NCBI GenBank assembly: GCA_003339415.1
Contig: PDHQ01000295.1
Coordinates: 1 to 41,652 of the forward strand
From: Ophiocordyceps camponoti-saundersi (nom. inval.)
Lineage: Eukaryota > Ascomycota > Sordariomycetes > Hypocreales > Ophiocordycipitaceae
Reading direction: 5' to 3'
DNA length: 41,652 nucleotides
Every line of letters begins with the position of its first letter. Positions within the stretch are counted from its first letter, which is position 1. The notes beneath the pieces are model-generated. The model did no database searches and was not told the origin of the DNA. It saw only the letters and a list, made by a program, of their open reading frames with translations. Shown piece after piece: positions 14,231-29,700 of the stretch. Made by a program: the position numbers and the translations under genes.

Positions 14231-15773
14231 AATATATATTTCGTTAAGGATTTCCCTATATCCGAGTTATCCTATATATATATATTATATAATAAATATA
14301 AAAAAGTATAAAGAGATAATATTAATAAGTTATTAGTTAATATTAATAAATTTTATAATAAAAAATTAATTATTAACGCTTAAATTATCTTAATAAAGCT
14401 TTTTTAAAATATAGTTTACTTTTAATAATATTATAATAATTATTATTTTAAAAATATTATTAAAACTTATAAATAATTTAAGCTTTATTATAAATATAAA
14501 AAAACTAATTATAATAATAAAAATAACTATTATATTAAAGTTAGTAAATATTTATTTTATTATAATTTTTAAAATAGTAATTACCTTATATAATTTAAAC
14601 TTTACTTTATTATTATTAAATATTAAAACTAAGCGAGAGCTTATTATAAGAGATAACTAATTAGATTTATTAAACTTAGCTTATAATTTATTTTTTATTT
14701 AATAAATATAATAATAGTTAAAAATATTATTATATATAATATATCTTAAGCTAGTTTATAGCTAAAAGAAAGTATAAATAACTTATAAGCTTTAAAAAAA
14801 GCCACTTTATTATTAAAATATAAGTAATTAAAAATATCTTTAAAGTAATAAGATACTTTATCTAATAAGCTTAAAATACTTCTCTTTTTTAAAATATAGC
14901 TAATATTTTACTTTTATAAATTATTAATAAACTAACTTTATTACTAATTTAACTTAACTTTATTATTTAAGAAAGCGTAAAAATATTAATTACCTTAGCC
15001 TTAGCTTAAACTTAAATAAGATTTATAACTAAGCTATAAAGAAATTATAATAAAGAAACTATTATTATTTTTATTATTTTCTTATATTTATAAAAGTTTT
15101 TTCTAAAAATATAAATAAGTATACTAAGCCTGCTAAACTAGCACTTAATAATAAATTAAATTATAATATTATTATTATCTAAAAAACTATCAGCTACCTT
15201 AGCGCTAAGCCTTTTTTATTAAAGATTTTACCTTACCGCTTTATTGATAAAAGCAGCTATATTTTAATTTATATTTATAAAAATATAATATTTTTTTTAG
15301 TTTTTAAAAATAAGAGAGAATTAGGTAAATATTACCTTCCGCTTTAAATTTTATTTTATTTTTATTTACTTTCCCCTTAATACTTCTTATAATAATAGTT
15401 TTTTAGTTTTTTAAAACTTTCTTTTAAACCTTAACTAAATCTTAATTAGTAATTTTAACTTATATTACTTATTTTAAGATTATTATAAGAAGCTTTCTAA
15501 TAACTTTAATTAGCTAATTTATAAAATAATTAAGCTATTATTTTAACTTTTTATTTTAAAAAGAAAATAAACTTAAATTTTTTATAAATATAAAAATAAT
15601 ATATTAAACCTTATCTAAGCTATAATAAACTTATATATATATTATATTAAACTAAACTTTAACTTTATTAAATTTAACTATATTCCCTTATTCTTTATAA
15701 TTTAAACTTTTTTATTAAAAAAATAGCTATATTAAGCTTATAATAAAAAGAATTAAACTTAAACTTAGTTTAT
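14231..15773. other. Region F, second part: very AT-rich, no gene seen
   Basis: About 1.5 kb in which runs of T and A dominate and stops crowd every frame. A patch at about 15129-15254 stands out by keeping several CA and TG dinucleotides (CCTGCT, AGCACT, ATCAGCT, ATTGAT, GCAGCT), as if it escaped part of the mutation. I see no recognisable protein or RNA. The right limit is set by the start of repeat C1. Confidence 0.5.
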
Positions 15774-17402
15774 TATAATAATAATAATAATTTATATACT
15801 AATATGCCTTATATAGCTTAAAACTATCTTATATATATCTTAAAAGGGGGAAAAACTAAAAGACTTAAAGTAAAACCCTCTCCTTAAGCGTTACCTTAGC
15901 TTTAAGTTAGACCCCGTCTATACCTAATATTTTATATATTTAATAAGTTAGGTATTAATTAGTAATTTAAAAGCTAATATTTCCTCTAAAGCGGACTCTA
16001 CGGTAATAAGAGTACGTATAAACTAAGTTTAGTATAAAGTTTATATAGCTTACTTATCCTTTTAGCTATTATTATCGCTATAAACTAAATCCTTATATTT
16101 AATTAAAGTAGCCTTAATAATCTAATCTATTAAGGCCTTATTAGCGTAATTTAGGTATATATAAAAGTTTTACTATTTTATAATAAACTTTATAATAGCT
16201 AATTTTAAAAAATAGCTAAATTATTACGGTAAAGCTACGGATAAATATAAAGTTAAAGTTAGAGGAGGGGGTATTACTATATTCGCTTTTTAGCGTTTTT
16301 ACCCCGGCTATTATTAATTTCCGGTTAGCGCTAAAAAGAGAGAAGGGGCGGTATATATAAAGCTTTAGTTTATAAACTTTTAAAATTAGGTAATATATAT
16401 ATTTTTCGCTTAATCTTATACCGCTCTTATTTTAAAATAAAGTTAACTTTACTTAAAATAAGATTTTTAATAAAAAAAGTAATAATATAATCTTTTCTTA
16501 TAAGCTATAAAGTAAGTAAACTCGCCTTTTATATTTAAAGTAGTAAAATACTTATTATATTATAGCTTTATTATATAATATTTAGCGATATATTTAAGTT
16601 AGTAATATTTAAAATATTACTAAGGTTAGACTTTTAGCGTATATAGTTTAGTATTAAAAATCTCCGCTTATATTATTATATTTTTATTATAAATTTAATT
16701 TATGTCCGCTACGCTATTAATAATAATTACTAAAGAATTTTACTAAATTTTAAAATAATATCTCTTCGCGTATAATTATATTATTAAAACCTTATTCGAT
16801 AACTTAATTATTTTCTAAAAGGCTTTTTTATTACCTTATTATAAAGCCCGCGCTAGTACTTTTTTTATAATAAAAATATAACTTTTACTAATTAAATATA
16901 CTTTTTCTCTAAAAGTAATATAAAGCTATTTTAAATTAAACTAAAGCTTATAAAGAGTATTTTAAAATATTATTATAATATTATTATTAAGTAATTTCCT
17001 TATTATAAAAGCTTAGCTTTACTTATAGAGTTTATAATTAATACTTATTATAGTTATTTTAAAGCTTTAAACTTAGAATAAAGTAGCTATAAAATTAAAC
17101 TAAATTATAAGCTATTACTTATATTATTTAAAAACTTACTTTTTAATAATCTTCTTTAGCGCTTTAGTTATAATTATAGCTTATATTAGAAAAATTCCGC
17201 TCCCCTTAAAATTATAGAAAAAAGAGGAAACCGCGGCTATAATAGCTAAGAAGATATTACTAACTAATAAAGTTAAAATAAAGAGAGTATCTCCCTAAAC
17301 CTTTTTAGACTCCGCTACTTATTTAATAATTATTTATATAAAGATAAAAGCGTTTCTTAAAATAATCTTATTAATATTTACCTTAGCTTCTAATAAGGTA
17401 AT
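15774..17402. repeat. Repeat C, copy 1 (C1), first part
   Basis: Homologous to 22319-22914 and then 33071-34082. The left edge starts with a short (TAA)n run followed by TTTATATACTAATATGCC, matching TTTATATGCTAATATACC in copy 2. It holds the intact sites where B (16362-16366, GCTTT) and E (17364-17368, ATCTT) inserted into copy 2. It is interrupted at 17402 by A3 (target duplication GTAAT 17398-17402) and continues after 21030. I cannot assign protein domains on either strand. The TAA run at one edge could be a LINE tail on the minus strand, but this is only a possibility. Confidence 0.7.
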
Positions 17403-17908
17403 TATCGGTTAAGTATCCTTCCTAAGCTAAATAAGTAGCTAGAGTCGTATTATAAACTTCTCGTAATAGAGATACTAATAAATTAAACCTAGAATATATA
17501 TATTATATTAACTTAGATAATAGGGTTTAGGTAACTTATCCGGATTATATAGCGTATAGGAATATTATATCTATTATATAATATACTCTAGCTAATAAAG
17601 TTATAAAAGATTAAATAATAACTCTATTTATAACTTATCTCTCTCTTAAAAAGTATAGAAAAGTAAATATATTATATATACGTTCTAGCTATACTCCCTC
17701 TTACCCTCGATTTTTATCGTATTAATAACGTATATTATATTAATATTATACTAATCTTAAATTAGTATTATCTTAAGTTTAACTTTTTTTATATATACCT
17801 TTAACTTTTTATTTTATTTATATAAAAATAGTAATCTTTATAACGCGTATTACGCGTATTTAACGCGTATTATATTTATAAGTAGCTAGTAATATATATA
17901 TTCTAATA
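17403..17908 (-). repeat. LTR of A3, left copy
   Basis: 506 bp, TATCGGTTAAG to TTCTAATA; the 3' LTR on the minus strand. Three ACGCGT boxes remain close to its right end. Confidence 0.87.
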
Positions 17909-20518
<2,610 letters not shown>

Positions 20519-21025
20519 TATTAGTTAAGTATCTTTCTTAAGCTAAATAAGTAGCTAGAGTTATATTATAAATTTCTTATAGTAAAGATATTAATAAATT
20601 AAATTTAAAATATATATACTATATTAACTTAAATAATAAGGTTTAAGTAACTTATCTAAATTATATAACGTATAGGAATATTACGTTTACTATATAATAT
20701 ACTTTAGCTAATAAAATTATAAAAGATTAAATAATAACTTTACTTATAACTTATCTCTCTTTTAAAAAATATAGAAAAATAAATATATTATATATATATT
20801 CTAGCTATACTCCCTCCTACCCTTAATTGCTATTATATTAACGATATATATTATATTAATATTATACTAATCTTAGATTAGTATTATCTTAAGTTCGACT
20901 CCTCTTTATACGTGCCTCTAACCTCCTACTTTATTTATATAAAGATAGTAATCTCTACGACGCGTGTTACGCGTATTTAACGTGTATTATATTCCTAAGT
21001 AGCTAGTAATATATATATTCTAATA
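20519..21025 (-). repeat. LTR of A3, right copy (5' LTR on minus strand)
   Basis: 507 bp, TATTAGTTAAG to TTCTAATA, followed by GTAAT. Two ACGCGT boxes are intact and the third reads ACGTGT. Confidence 0.87.
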
Positions 21026-21030
21026 GTAAT

Positions 21031-22318
21031 AAATATAATAAACTTTTAAGTTTAAGATTATTATAACTTAGAGTAAAGTTATATTTTAAGTAAAAATTTT
21101 TTATAATTATAATTAACTTATATAGCGTCGCCCTCCTTTTTAGAGTTACTTTAAGCGTAGCTAGCTATTACTATAAGGTAATAAAAGGAGCGGAGTCTGC
21201 TTATAATATAAAAATAAAAGTTTATATCCGCGTTGCTATAAGCGCGGAATTTATAAAATATATAAAAGTTAGTATTAGTTTATTATAAACTTTTAGCTAA
21301 AATTACCTTATTATTTTCTCTTTTTACTAACTTTATAGAAATTAATAACGCTTTTAACTAACTTTACTAAAAACTATAACTTATTATTAATTAATTAATA
21401 TTATTTATTACCTTTTTTATTTTTATAAAGCGGTATAGTTTACTTTAGCTAGAGCTTTAGTTATTTAAGTAGCTAAGTAAGCTTAGCGTAAATATAAGTT
21501 TTTCTTATTAAACTTTTTTTAATAATAACTTTAAAAGATAGCTTTTATTTAAAAAATAGCTATAAACTTAATAAAATATACTTATTAGTAATTTCTTCTT
21601 TATATTATTATTAGCTTACTTTTTAAATTAAAATATATTAAAAATTAAGCTTATATTTAAAATATGTTTTTTTTAAATTTAATTAATTTTTTTCCGCTAA
21701 TAAGAACTAATAAATCTTAAGCTAATAGCTATATAACTAAAGGTAATATTTTAGCTAATTAGTTTTTTTCCTAGCTTTATAATATACCCCTAACTAATAT
21801 TAAGCTACTTAAACTTAAGTTTTTTATTAATATTAAGATTATTTAAATTAATATATTTATAATACTTAAGTTAATAGCTTTTTAGAAAATAATTAAAATA
21901 AATAATACCCTTACTAGATTTTTAAAAATATATTATTTTATTTTTATTACTTAGTTTATTATAATCTTTTAAATATATATATAATTTAATTATTTCTTAC
22001 TTTAATTATAATTTATTATTATAATTATCTTATATAAGTTTAGAAAAAAACTAAAAGCTTATTAAAAAGTAAATACTTATAAGCTTATTTTTTTTATATT
22101 ACTTAAGTAAAATACTAAAAAATATAATAAAATAATAAATTATATATTATAATAGTTTTTCCTTATATTTAATATATTTTTTATTTTTATTAGCGTCTCC
22201 TAGTTTATATATAAATAAATTTAGCTTATATTTAAAATATAATACTTTATTATTTTATTTAAAAATTTTATCTCTTTTTATAATTCTTATAACTACTCTT
22301 AGCTTTAACTTAGCTAGG
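21031..22318. other. C1 continuation and unassigned sequence up to C2
   Basis: Resumes after A3 and should begin with the rest of repeat C1, but no second copy is available to show where C ends. Short relatively GC-rich patches occur at 21130-21260 (GCGTCGCCCTCC, CCGCGTTGC), the rest is AT-rich. I see no gene. The right edge is the (TAA)n start of C2. Confidence 0.45.
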
Positions 22319-22914
22319 TATAATAATAATAATAATAGTTTATATGCTAATATACCTTATATAGCTTAGAACTATCCTATATATATTCTAAAAGGGGGAA
22401 AAACTAAAAAACTTAAAGTAAAACCCTCCCCTTAAGCGTTACCTTAGCTTTAGGTTAAACCTTACTTATACCCGGTATTTTATATATCTAATAAGTTAAG
22501 TATTAACTAGTAATTTAAAAGCTAATATTTCCCTTAAAGCGAACTTTATAGTAGTAAAAGTATATATAAACTAACTTTAGTATAAAGTTTATATAGCTTA
22601 CTTATCCTCCTAGCTATTATTATTACTATAAACTAAATCCCTATATTTAATTAAAATAGCTTTAATAATTTAATTTATTAAAGCCTTATTAGTATAGCTT
22701 AAAAATATATAAAAGTTTTATTATCTTATAATAAACTTTATAATAGCTAATTCCGAAAAATAGCTAAATTATTATAGTAAAGCTATAGATAAATATAAAA
22801 TTAAAGTTAAAGAAAAGGGTATTATTATATTCGCTTTTTAGCGTTTCCGCCTTAGCTATTATTAGTTTCTAGTTAATACTAGAGAGGGAGGAGGGGTAAT
22901 ATATATAAAGTTCT
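22319..22914. repeat. Repeat C, copy 2 (C2), first part
   Basis: Matches 15774-16366 of C1 in the same orientation, with mainly C/T and G/A differences. It ends at the B insertion: GTTCT at 22910-22914 is the left target duplication, corresponding to GCTTT at 16362-16366 in C1. Confidence 0.85.
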
Positions 22915-23508
22915 TAATATAAGACGTATAATAACACCCTTATAAATCGCCTAACCTCTTATAATATTTTACTAAGATTTCCCCTTTTAAGATTTTACTT
23001 AAATTTCCCCTAAAAACTTTATTACCTTTATACTTAGGAAATTACTAGGATTTCCTATTAGGATTTCTCTATAATAACTCTTAAGATTTTACTAAGATTT
23101 CTTACTAAATCTAATATTAAAATATACCTTTAGAAATCTTTAGATTTTACTAGGAAATCCCTATATACTAGGAAATTACTATATATTAGGAAATCTCTAT
23201 TTTATTAATATATACGGAAATTACTATAAAATCCCCTTAGGTAAATACTTTTAGGATTATATTAGGAAATCTTCCTTAAGCTCCTAGCTATATAATTAGC
23301 TTAATATTCCTTTAAATAATAATTTAAATTCTTTTATAGTTATTATTTTAATTCTTAAAAGACTCTTACTTATACTTATACTTTTTATAATAGCTATTTT
23401 ATAGTCTTATAATTAATAGCTAGCTTATCTCCTTTTTCTATATATTATATCTAATAGCTAGCTTAGTATATACGCTTATTAGAAGATTATATATATAAGC
23501 GTATATTA
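22915..23508 (+). repeat. 5' LTR of element B
   Basis: 594 bp from TAATATAAGA to GTATATTA (TG...CA after RIP). Its first 350 bp repeat a short motif, TTAGGAAAT and its complement ATTTCCTA, about ten times in both orientations. The interior begins ACTAATAGTAA. A mutated TGG two bases in would suit a primer-binding site, but the donor tRNA cannot be read. Confidence 0.9.
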
Positions 23509-23579
23509 ACTAATAGTAATTTTATATTATACTAACTTATAAATTTTTAGCTATTAAGGTAATAAATTAGACTTAAAAT

Positions 23580-25600
23580 ATTTTTACGAATAAGACTTTA
23601 TAAGCGTAGATTTTTAGCTTAGAAGAAAGCTTTACTATATTTATTACTTTACCCTAGCTATATATTATTTCTTTACCCCTAAACTTCTTAAAATAATTAA
23701 AGAAAAAATTACCGCTAGAAAAGAAATAGCTTATACTTTTAATACTTATAAAGAAGTAAAAAAACCTTACCCTTTTAAAGGCAAATTTCCTTTTTTATAA
23801 TACGGTAAAATAAAGCTAGTTAGAAAATACTTACTATATTAAGATAATCTTTAAGGAACTAAGTTACTTATTATAATTAATTCTTTCTTAACTAATCTAA
23901 ACGCGGTTATAAACTATAATTAACTATTTAAATAAGTAAATTAACTAAGGTATATATTAAATAATATCCTTTATTTACTTAGAATTCTCTTAGAAAACTA
24001 GCTACCCTTTATTTAAAAATACCTTTAAATTATAAGTAATATTAAAAGTAAAGGTAAATAACTTACCTTATAAAAGGAAAATAGTAAAAATACTAAGCTC
24101 CTTTTTTAAGAAAAAGGTAAGGAAAAGGCTAAGTTTTTTTTACTAGATAAAGGTAAGAAAACCTCTACGCTATTAGAATCCTCTTTAAAAGGAGAACTTT
24201 TTACCCTAAAGAAGAATATTTTAGGAAAGTAGTATTTTCTAAATCCTCTTATAATATTATTTAATTTTAAAAAACGTCTCCCTTTTTCCTTAGAAAAGGA
24301 AAAATTAGTATAAATAGTTAATAAAGTACTTTACTTTTATAATATTATACTTTAAAATTTAAATTACTTAGGATATATTAACTTAGAAGATAATTTATAA
24401 TTATATAATTAATTAAACTTATAAAAACTATTTAGATAATAAGTTTAGCTATAAGCTAAAAATATTAGATAATTTAAATTAGCTAATATTTTTAATATTA
24501 CTTTTAATTAAATTAAGAAAACTAATTAAATTATTATTTACCGGAGTATTAACCGATTTATAAATACTTTAAAATAAGTTATAGCTTAAAGCGAAGATTA
24601 TACTAATAAACTTATATAACTTATTCCCTCTTTTTTTAAAAGTTATATTATAGAATAATATTCCGGAGATCTAAATTTATAAATTAGATTAAAATTTACT
24701 TTTCCTTATTTTAGAATCTAAGGATAAGTAAAAGCCTTATAGAAAAGGTTTATTATCTAACTTAATATTACCGCTCTTATTATATAAAAATAAAGCTTTA
24801 TATTTTAAGATATACTCGCTAAAAAGGACTTCTAATTATAAGTATTAAAAATAAAAAAAATAGCTTAGGTAGCTTTTTATCTTAAATAATCTATACTAAT
24901 AATTATCTTTTCCTAATTTAATATCTTTCTTTAAGAAACTTTCTAATAGCTAACTAGCGAAGATATTTTAAATAACTAAGTATATAAATATAAATAACTT
25001 ATTCTAAACTTCTAAACTAAGCTAATTAAAGGAACTTAAGGTATTTTTTAAAATAATATTACTTAATATATAGCTTTAAGTAGGTTACCCTGATAAGAAT
25101 ATAAAGTAAATAGTCCTAAAAAGAAATCCCCGCAAAATCTAAACTACTAATTAGAATATAAACTAAATAACTTCTCTAGAAAGCTAATAGATAATACCTG
25201 GAAACCTTTTAATAAAAATATTAAGTTTAAAATAAAGATAAAGTAGCCTTTCCTTAAAAAAAATAAAGAAAGCTTAAAAAGTAATCCTATTCTTATTAAT
25301 TTTACTTATAAACTTATAAATTAAGACCTTAATATAAACGGAGTTTTTACTATTTTTTCGGAAATATATAATATTATCCTTAGTATTTTAAAATAGCCCT
25401 TAAAAGGCGAAGATAACTCCTTTAAAATATCTAAAAATAAATAACTAGCTAATAACTTATATTATTTTATTTTAAATCTTAAGAAATATAAAATAAAACT
25501 TTTTAATATTATTAGAGACTTTTTTTTTAAAAACTTTCTTATTATTAAAGCTATTTTATAGATAATTAATTTCCTTTTAAAATAAGTTTTCTATTTCTTC
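23580..25600 (+). pseudogene. Element B gag region, degraded
   Basis: Two kilobases between the 5' LTR and the protease, rich in lysine, glutamate and leucine codons in the plus strand but with no frame free of stops for more than a few dozen codons. A patch at about 25089-25202 keeps rare CA and TG dinucleotides (CCCTGATAAG, CCGCAAAAT, CCTGGAAA). The call rests on position (before the protease in a Ty3/gypsy element). I could not identify a zinc knuckle. Confidence 0.45.
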
Positions 25601-25609
25601 TATATAAAG

Positions 25610-26210
25610 ATTTTAGTATTTAGTAAAAACGGATTTTCTAATATTATAAAAATATATATCGATATTAAAATAAATAAATCTCTTATTAAAGAAAACTTAC
25701 TTAATAAGTTTAATAATATTAACTATAATTTAATAATAATTTAAGGCCTAAATAATATTAGATTAGCCTTAACTTATAGTTAGGCTACTTTTACTTTATA
25801 TACTATTAGTAAAGTTAACGGTAAGTTTTACTTTAGTAAGTTTAAAGCTAGCGCTTAAGTTATTAAATATTTTCCTACTAGAGTTTTATTAGGATAAAGG
25901 TTCTTAATCCCTTATAAAATTAATATCCTTAACTTTTAATAAGAGCTTTAAATTTAACTTTATAAAAGAATATATATTAAATACTATTTTACTTATAAAA
26001 GACTAGCTATTTATAGATATATAATAGCTATATTAATAATAATAATCCCTCCTTTTTTAATAAGTATAATTCTAGCACTAATTAAGGATCTTTTTAAAAA
26101 TTATAACCTTATTTTTTTTCCTAATTTTTATTTTCTTTTTAGTTTAATTATTTATAATTATTTTTATTTAATTATTTTTAACTTAAGTAATAAGCTAATC
26201 TTTTTTAAAT
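25610..26210 (+). pseudogene. Element B retropepsin-like protease, degraded
   Basis: In the frame with first base congruent to 2 modulo 3, 25652-25690 reads IYIDIKINKSLI. The context (hydrophobic residue, Asp, two residues, then Ser-Leu-Ile) fits the D-T/S-G active site of retroviral-type aspartic proteases, but the residues after Asp are now Ile-Lys, as C-to-T and G-to-A changes would produce, so the active site is lost. Downstream VLLG at about 25884 resembles the conserved hydrophobic-Gly motif near the end of the fold. A proline-rich stretch, IPPF, follows at about 26050. Confidence is moderate because the domain is short and mutated. Confidence 0.5.
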
Positions 26211-26759
26211 AGAGAGAAAAGGTTAATAGTATATTAAATCTTAATAATTAATTCTTTTTTATAATTTTTTAATAAATTACTAAAAAGGACTCCTTAGATA
26301 ACCCCGATAAATATTTAATATTAAACTTTTTTTTTAAACTAGATAATATTATCTAATAAAACTAATACTAACTTACCTCCTATTAATATCTTAAATTTAA
26401 GTTAACTATACCGATTAGGTATTTTTAAGATACCTAATATCCTAGAAATTAAGGGAGAGTATAGCGTTAAAATTTATACTCTTAATCCTTAATTATCTAG
26501 AAAGGTAAAATAGCTATATAATTCCCTTCTAAAACTATAAGAAGATATTAAACTAATTAATCTACTTTTAGAATATTATTTAAAAATCCCCCTTATTAAT
26601 AATTAATATAAGAAAAAACTTAGTTTATATCTTTATTTACTAAATAAACCTAATTAGGATTTCCTTAATAAAAAATATAATAATATATATTTATAAAATA
26701 AAATAGAATAGGCGCTTAAAGCTTTACTTTTCGCTAGCTTATATTTTATTATTAAAAGA

Positions 26760-27245
26760 AAAGGTAAACTATATATTATTAATAACTTATAAGCTTTAAA
26801 TAATATAGCTATTCTTAATATATATCTAATACCTCTCCCTTAAGATATAATTTATAAGTTAGTAAGTAAAAAAGTTATTTTTATTATCGATATTTAAAGT
26901 TTTTTCTATTAGTTTCTTATTTATCTAAATTACTAAAAATAGTTTATAATTACTTCCTATTACGAATTAGAGAGGGCTATAGTCGCCCTTATAAGGTATA
27001 AAAATTCGCTTATTTATATATAAAAATTCGTTAATTATATTCTCTAACTATATAAAATATACGCTATTAAATATATTAACGATATAATAATCTTCTCTAA
27101 TACCTTAAAAGATTATATTAAATATTTAACTATAATATTTAATCTTTCTATTAATATAAATCTTTCCTTCTTTACTTTTAAATTATTTTTTTATTACTTA
27201 TTTATAAAAATATTAAGATATTATATTAATAAATTTATATTAATA
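26760..27245 (+). pseudogene. Element B reverse transcriptase, degraded
   Basis: In the frame with first base congruent to 0 modulo 3, the segment shows the RT series in order. KGKLYIINNL...ALNN (R-x-L-N region) comes first, then FIID followed by SFFY (motif around the first catalytic Asp, 26889), ALIRYKNSL at about 26980 (the M/FG..NSPA motif), and YINDIIIFS at 27072-27098, the Y-x-D-D box with the first Asp changed to Asn by G-to-A. Stops are TAA/TAG only. The catalytic box is therefore inactivated. The sequence style, with SFFYQF-like and NSPA-like motifs, is that of Ty3/gypsy elements common in fungi. Confidence 0.8.
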
Positions 27246-27249
27246 AATA

Positions 27250-28430
27250 TTTAATTTTAAGTAAAAGCTTTATAAGATATTAAGTTTCTTAATATCTTAT
27301 AGTATTTTAAATAATAAATTAAATTAGTTAGATAAATAAGATATTTTATTCCTTATTTTATATAATAACTTAACCCTTTTTAAAAACGTAAAATAATAAT
27401 ATTCTAAAAAAGATAGGAAAATAAAGCACCTATTACTAAACTAAAGAGAAATACCTTTACCTTCTAATTTAAGATTATCCTAATAAAGGAAAAAACTAAC
27501 TATTTTAATAATATTACTAATACCTTTTATAATAATATTACTCTTAGTTAGTTTTTTCCTAATTATTAACTTTTTTTATAAATCGATATTTTTTAAAAAA
27601 AATAATTTTATAGCTTATTTTTTTATATTAATAATAAAGAACCTTGGAAATTATTTTTAGCTCCGCCTTAATAATTTATTAAACTTATTTATTATTTTAA
27701 TTATATATTTAAATTAGCTAAAATTAAATATTAGCTAACTAAACGTAAGATTTCCTATTTACTTTAAGCTTATTATAAACTTTAAACTTATTTAATTAAA
27801 ACTTAGAAATTAAAAATTATAATTTTTATAAATTCTATTATAATTTTAATAATTATAAAATAAACCTCTTTTTTTACTATTAATATAAAGAGTAATAATT
27901 ACTTTACTCTTATTTCTTAGTTTCTAAGTTAATATTTTTTTAAAGTTTAATATATCCTTAATATTTTTAATATTCTTATAAACTCTCTTTTACGCTTTTT
28001 TTAAAAATAGCCCTAAAAAAGGGATAAGAAGAACTTAAAAATATTTAGGAAGATTATATTAACTAAAAATACGCGCTTATTTCCTTAGAAGCTATTTTTA
28101 ATAATATTTTCTAATATAAGATTTCCGAAAAATATCTCCTTAAAATACGATAATTTAAAATCTTAAAATAACTTAAAAATAAAAACTTTTAGGAAAAACT
28201 TACTTTTATTTAAGTAAATAGCTTATTATATTTTAAAAATATCGATAATTAATAATAACTTTATATTTCTAAAAATTATATAAAAGAAGATATTTTTAAA
28301 TATTATTTTTATAAATTTTATATTAGCTAAAAATATATATAAGCTAAACTTTTTTTTAGTTTTATTATTTCTTAACTAAAAAAAAATTAATAATTTTATA
28401 AATAAATATAATATTTATAAATAAAATTAA
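27250..28430 (+). pseudogene. Element B RNase H and integrase N-terminal region, degraded
   Basis: The 1.2 kb between the recognisable reverse transcriptase and integrase cores. By family order it should hold the connection, RNase H and the integrase zinc-binding domain. I cannot pick out the individual acidic or His/Cys residues with confidence. The reading frame changes from 0 to 2 modulo 3 somewhere in this interval, so at least one indel is present. Confidence 0.4.
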
Positions 28431-28439
28431 ACTAATAAA

Positions 28440-29000
28440 TAAGCTTTTTTAGGGAAATAATTCCTATTTATTCTTTAGTAATTCTTTTTTATATAATTAT
28501 AATAAACTTTATTATTAGACTTTTTTTAATCTTTTTAGAAAATTTACCTTAATTTAAACTTAAAGGAAAATTCTATAATACCTTTTTTATTATTATTAAT
28601 AAATTCTTAAAAATATATATTTTAATTTTTAGATATAATTATTTTATTACTAAGAAATAAGCTTAGCGGCTATATAATAAGCTTACTTATTATAATTAAA
28701 AACTCTTAAAGTAAATTATCTCTAATTAAGATTTAAAATTTATATTTAAATTTTAAAAAACCTTATAGTTTATTTTTAATATTAAACTTTTAATATCGAC
28801 TATATATTACTTATAAACTAATAGTTTATTTAAAAGATAAAATTAAATTATTAAAATTACTTTTAGATTTTTCGCTACTAATTTCCTAATAAAATAATAA
28901 ATTAACGCTTTATTAGCTTTTTAGTTTTTACTTAATAACTCCTTTTTTTAGTTATTAAGACTACGCTAAGTAAGTTACTTATTAAATTCTAAATAGATAA
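28440..29000 (+). pseudogene. Element B integrase catalytic core, all three acidic residues lost
   Basis: In the frame with first base congruent to 2 modulo 3, INFIIRL (28502-28522) stands where integrases have DFI-x-x-LP, with Asp replaced by Asn at 28505. IISN (about 28715-28726) stands where S-D-R-D is expected, again Asn for Asp at 28724. STIYYL then TNS...K (28793-28834) stands where the STAYHPQTDG..E segment lies, with Lys for Glu at 28832. The spacing between second and third positions is 36 codons, which is the D-35-E spacing of the family. Each change is one G-to-A transition, the minus-strand footprint of RIP. The integrase is inactive. Confidence 0.78.
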
Positions 29001-29400
29001 TAATCTTTATTATCTAAGTAATTAAGCTTCCTTTAAATTTAAAAAAATATTAAAAGATAAAATAGTTATTTTTATTACCTATATTTAAGCTATAATAAAA
29101 AGATAATATAATAAGAAATACCGGAAGCTTAAGTTTAAGCTTAGTAATTAAGTTTAGCTTAAACTTAGGAAAGGATATTTTATTCTTAATAGATAAATAG
29201 CAAAGCTTTTAAAACGATAAACTAAGCTTTTCCGCGTAATTAAAAAAATTAGTTATTTAGCTTATTAATTAAATCTTAATAACTTTATAAATATCTATTT
29301 TATTATATTAATTATATAACTTTAATTAGCTGATATTTTAAGAAAATAACTTAGTTTTAAGCTTAATATAAATAATTATAAAATTAAATAAATCTTTAAT

Positions 29401-29540
29401 AGAAGAAAGGTTAAAAAAAGGTAAGGTATTACTTAAATAAAGTACCTTATATATTAGAAAAGATACCTAAGTAATATTAATTAATAGGTAGCTAAGAAGG
29501 ACTTTTAATAAAAGGAGATAATCGAAAAATTTAAGAAAGA
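29401..29540 (+). pseudogene. Element B chromodomain, degraded
   Basis: In the frame with first base congruent to 1 modulo 3, the segment reads RRKVKKR, then KYLIY, stop, KRYLS, two stops, VAKKDF and EIIEKFK. This matches the end of chromovirus pol: a basic start, Y-L-V-x-W-K-G-Y with the Trp codon turned to TAG and Gly to Arg, then W...L...I-x-x-F. Chromodomains of this kind guide integration toward particular histone marks. After it comes a charged helical stretch to about 29640 (KNKLEARLEITRKKY), which may be a coiled coil. The frame differs from that of the integrase, so another indel lies between them. Confidence 0.72.
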
Positions 29541-29700
29541 AAAAAATAAGTTAGAAGCTAGGCTAGAAATTACTAGGAAAAAATATATAAATACTCTTAA
29601 AAAATACTAGCTATTAAAATAAGGTAAACAAATTACCCGGTAATAAATATATAATATTTTTAAGAAATAATAAACTTAACGCGTTACTATTTATATTAGA

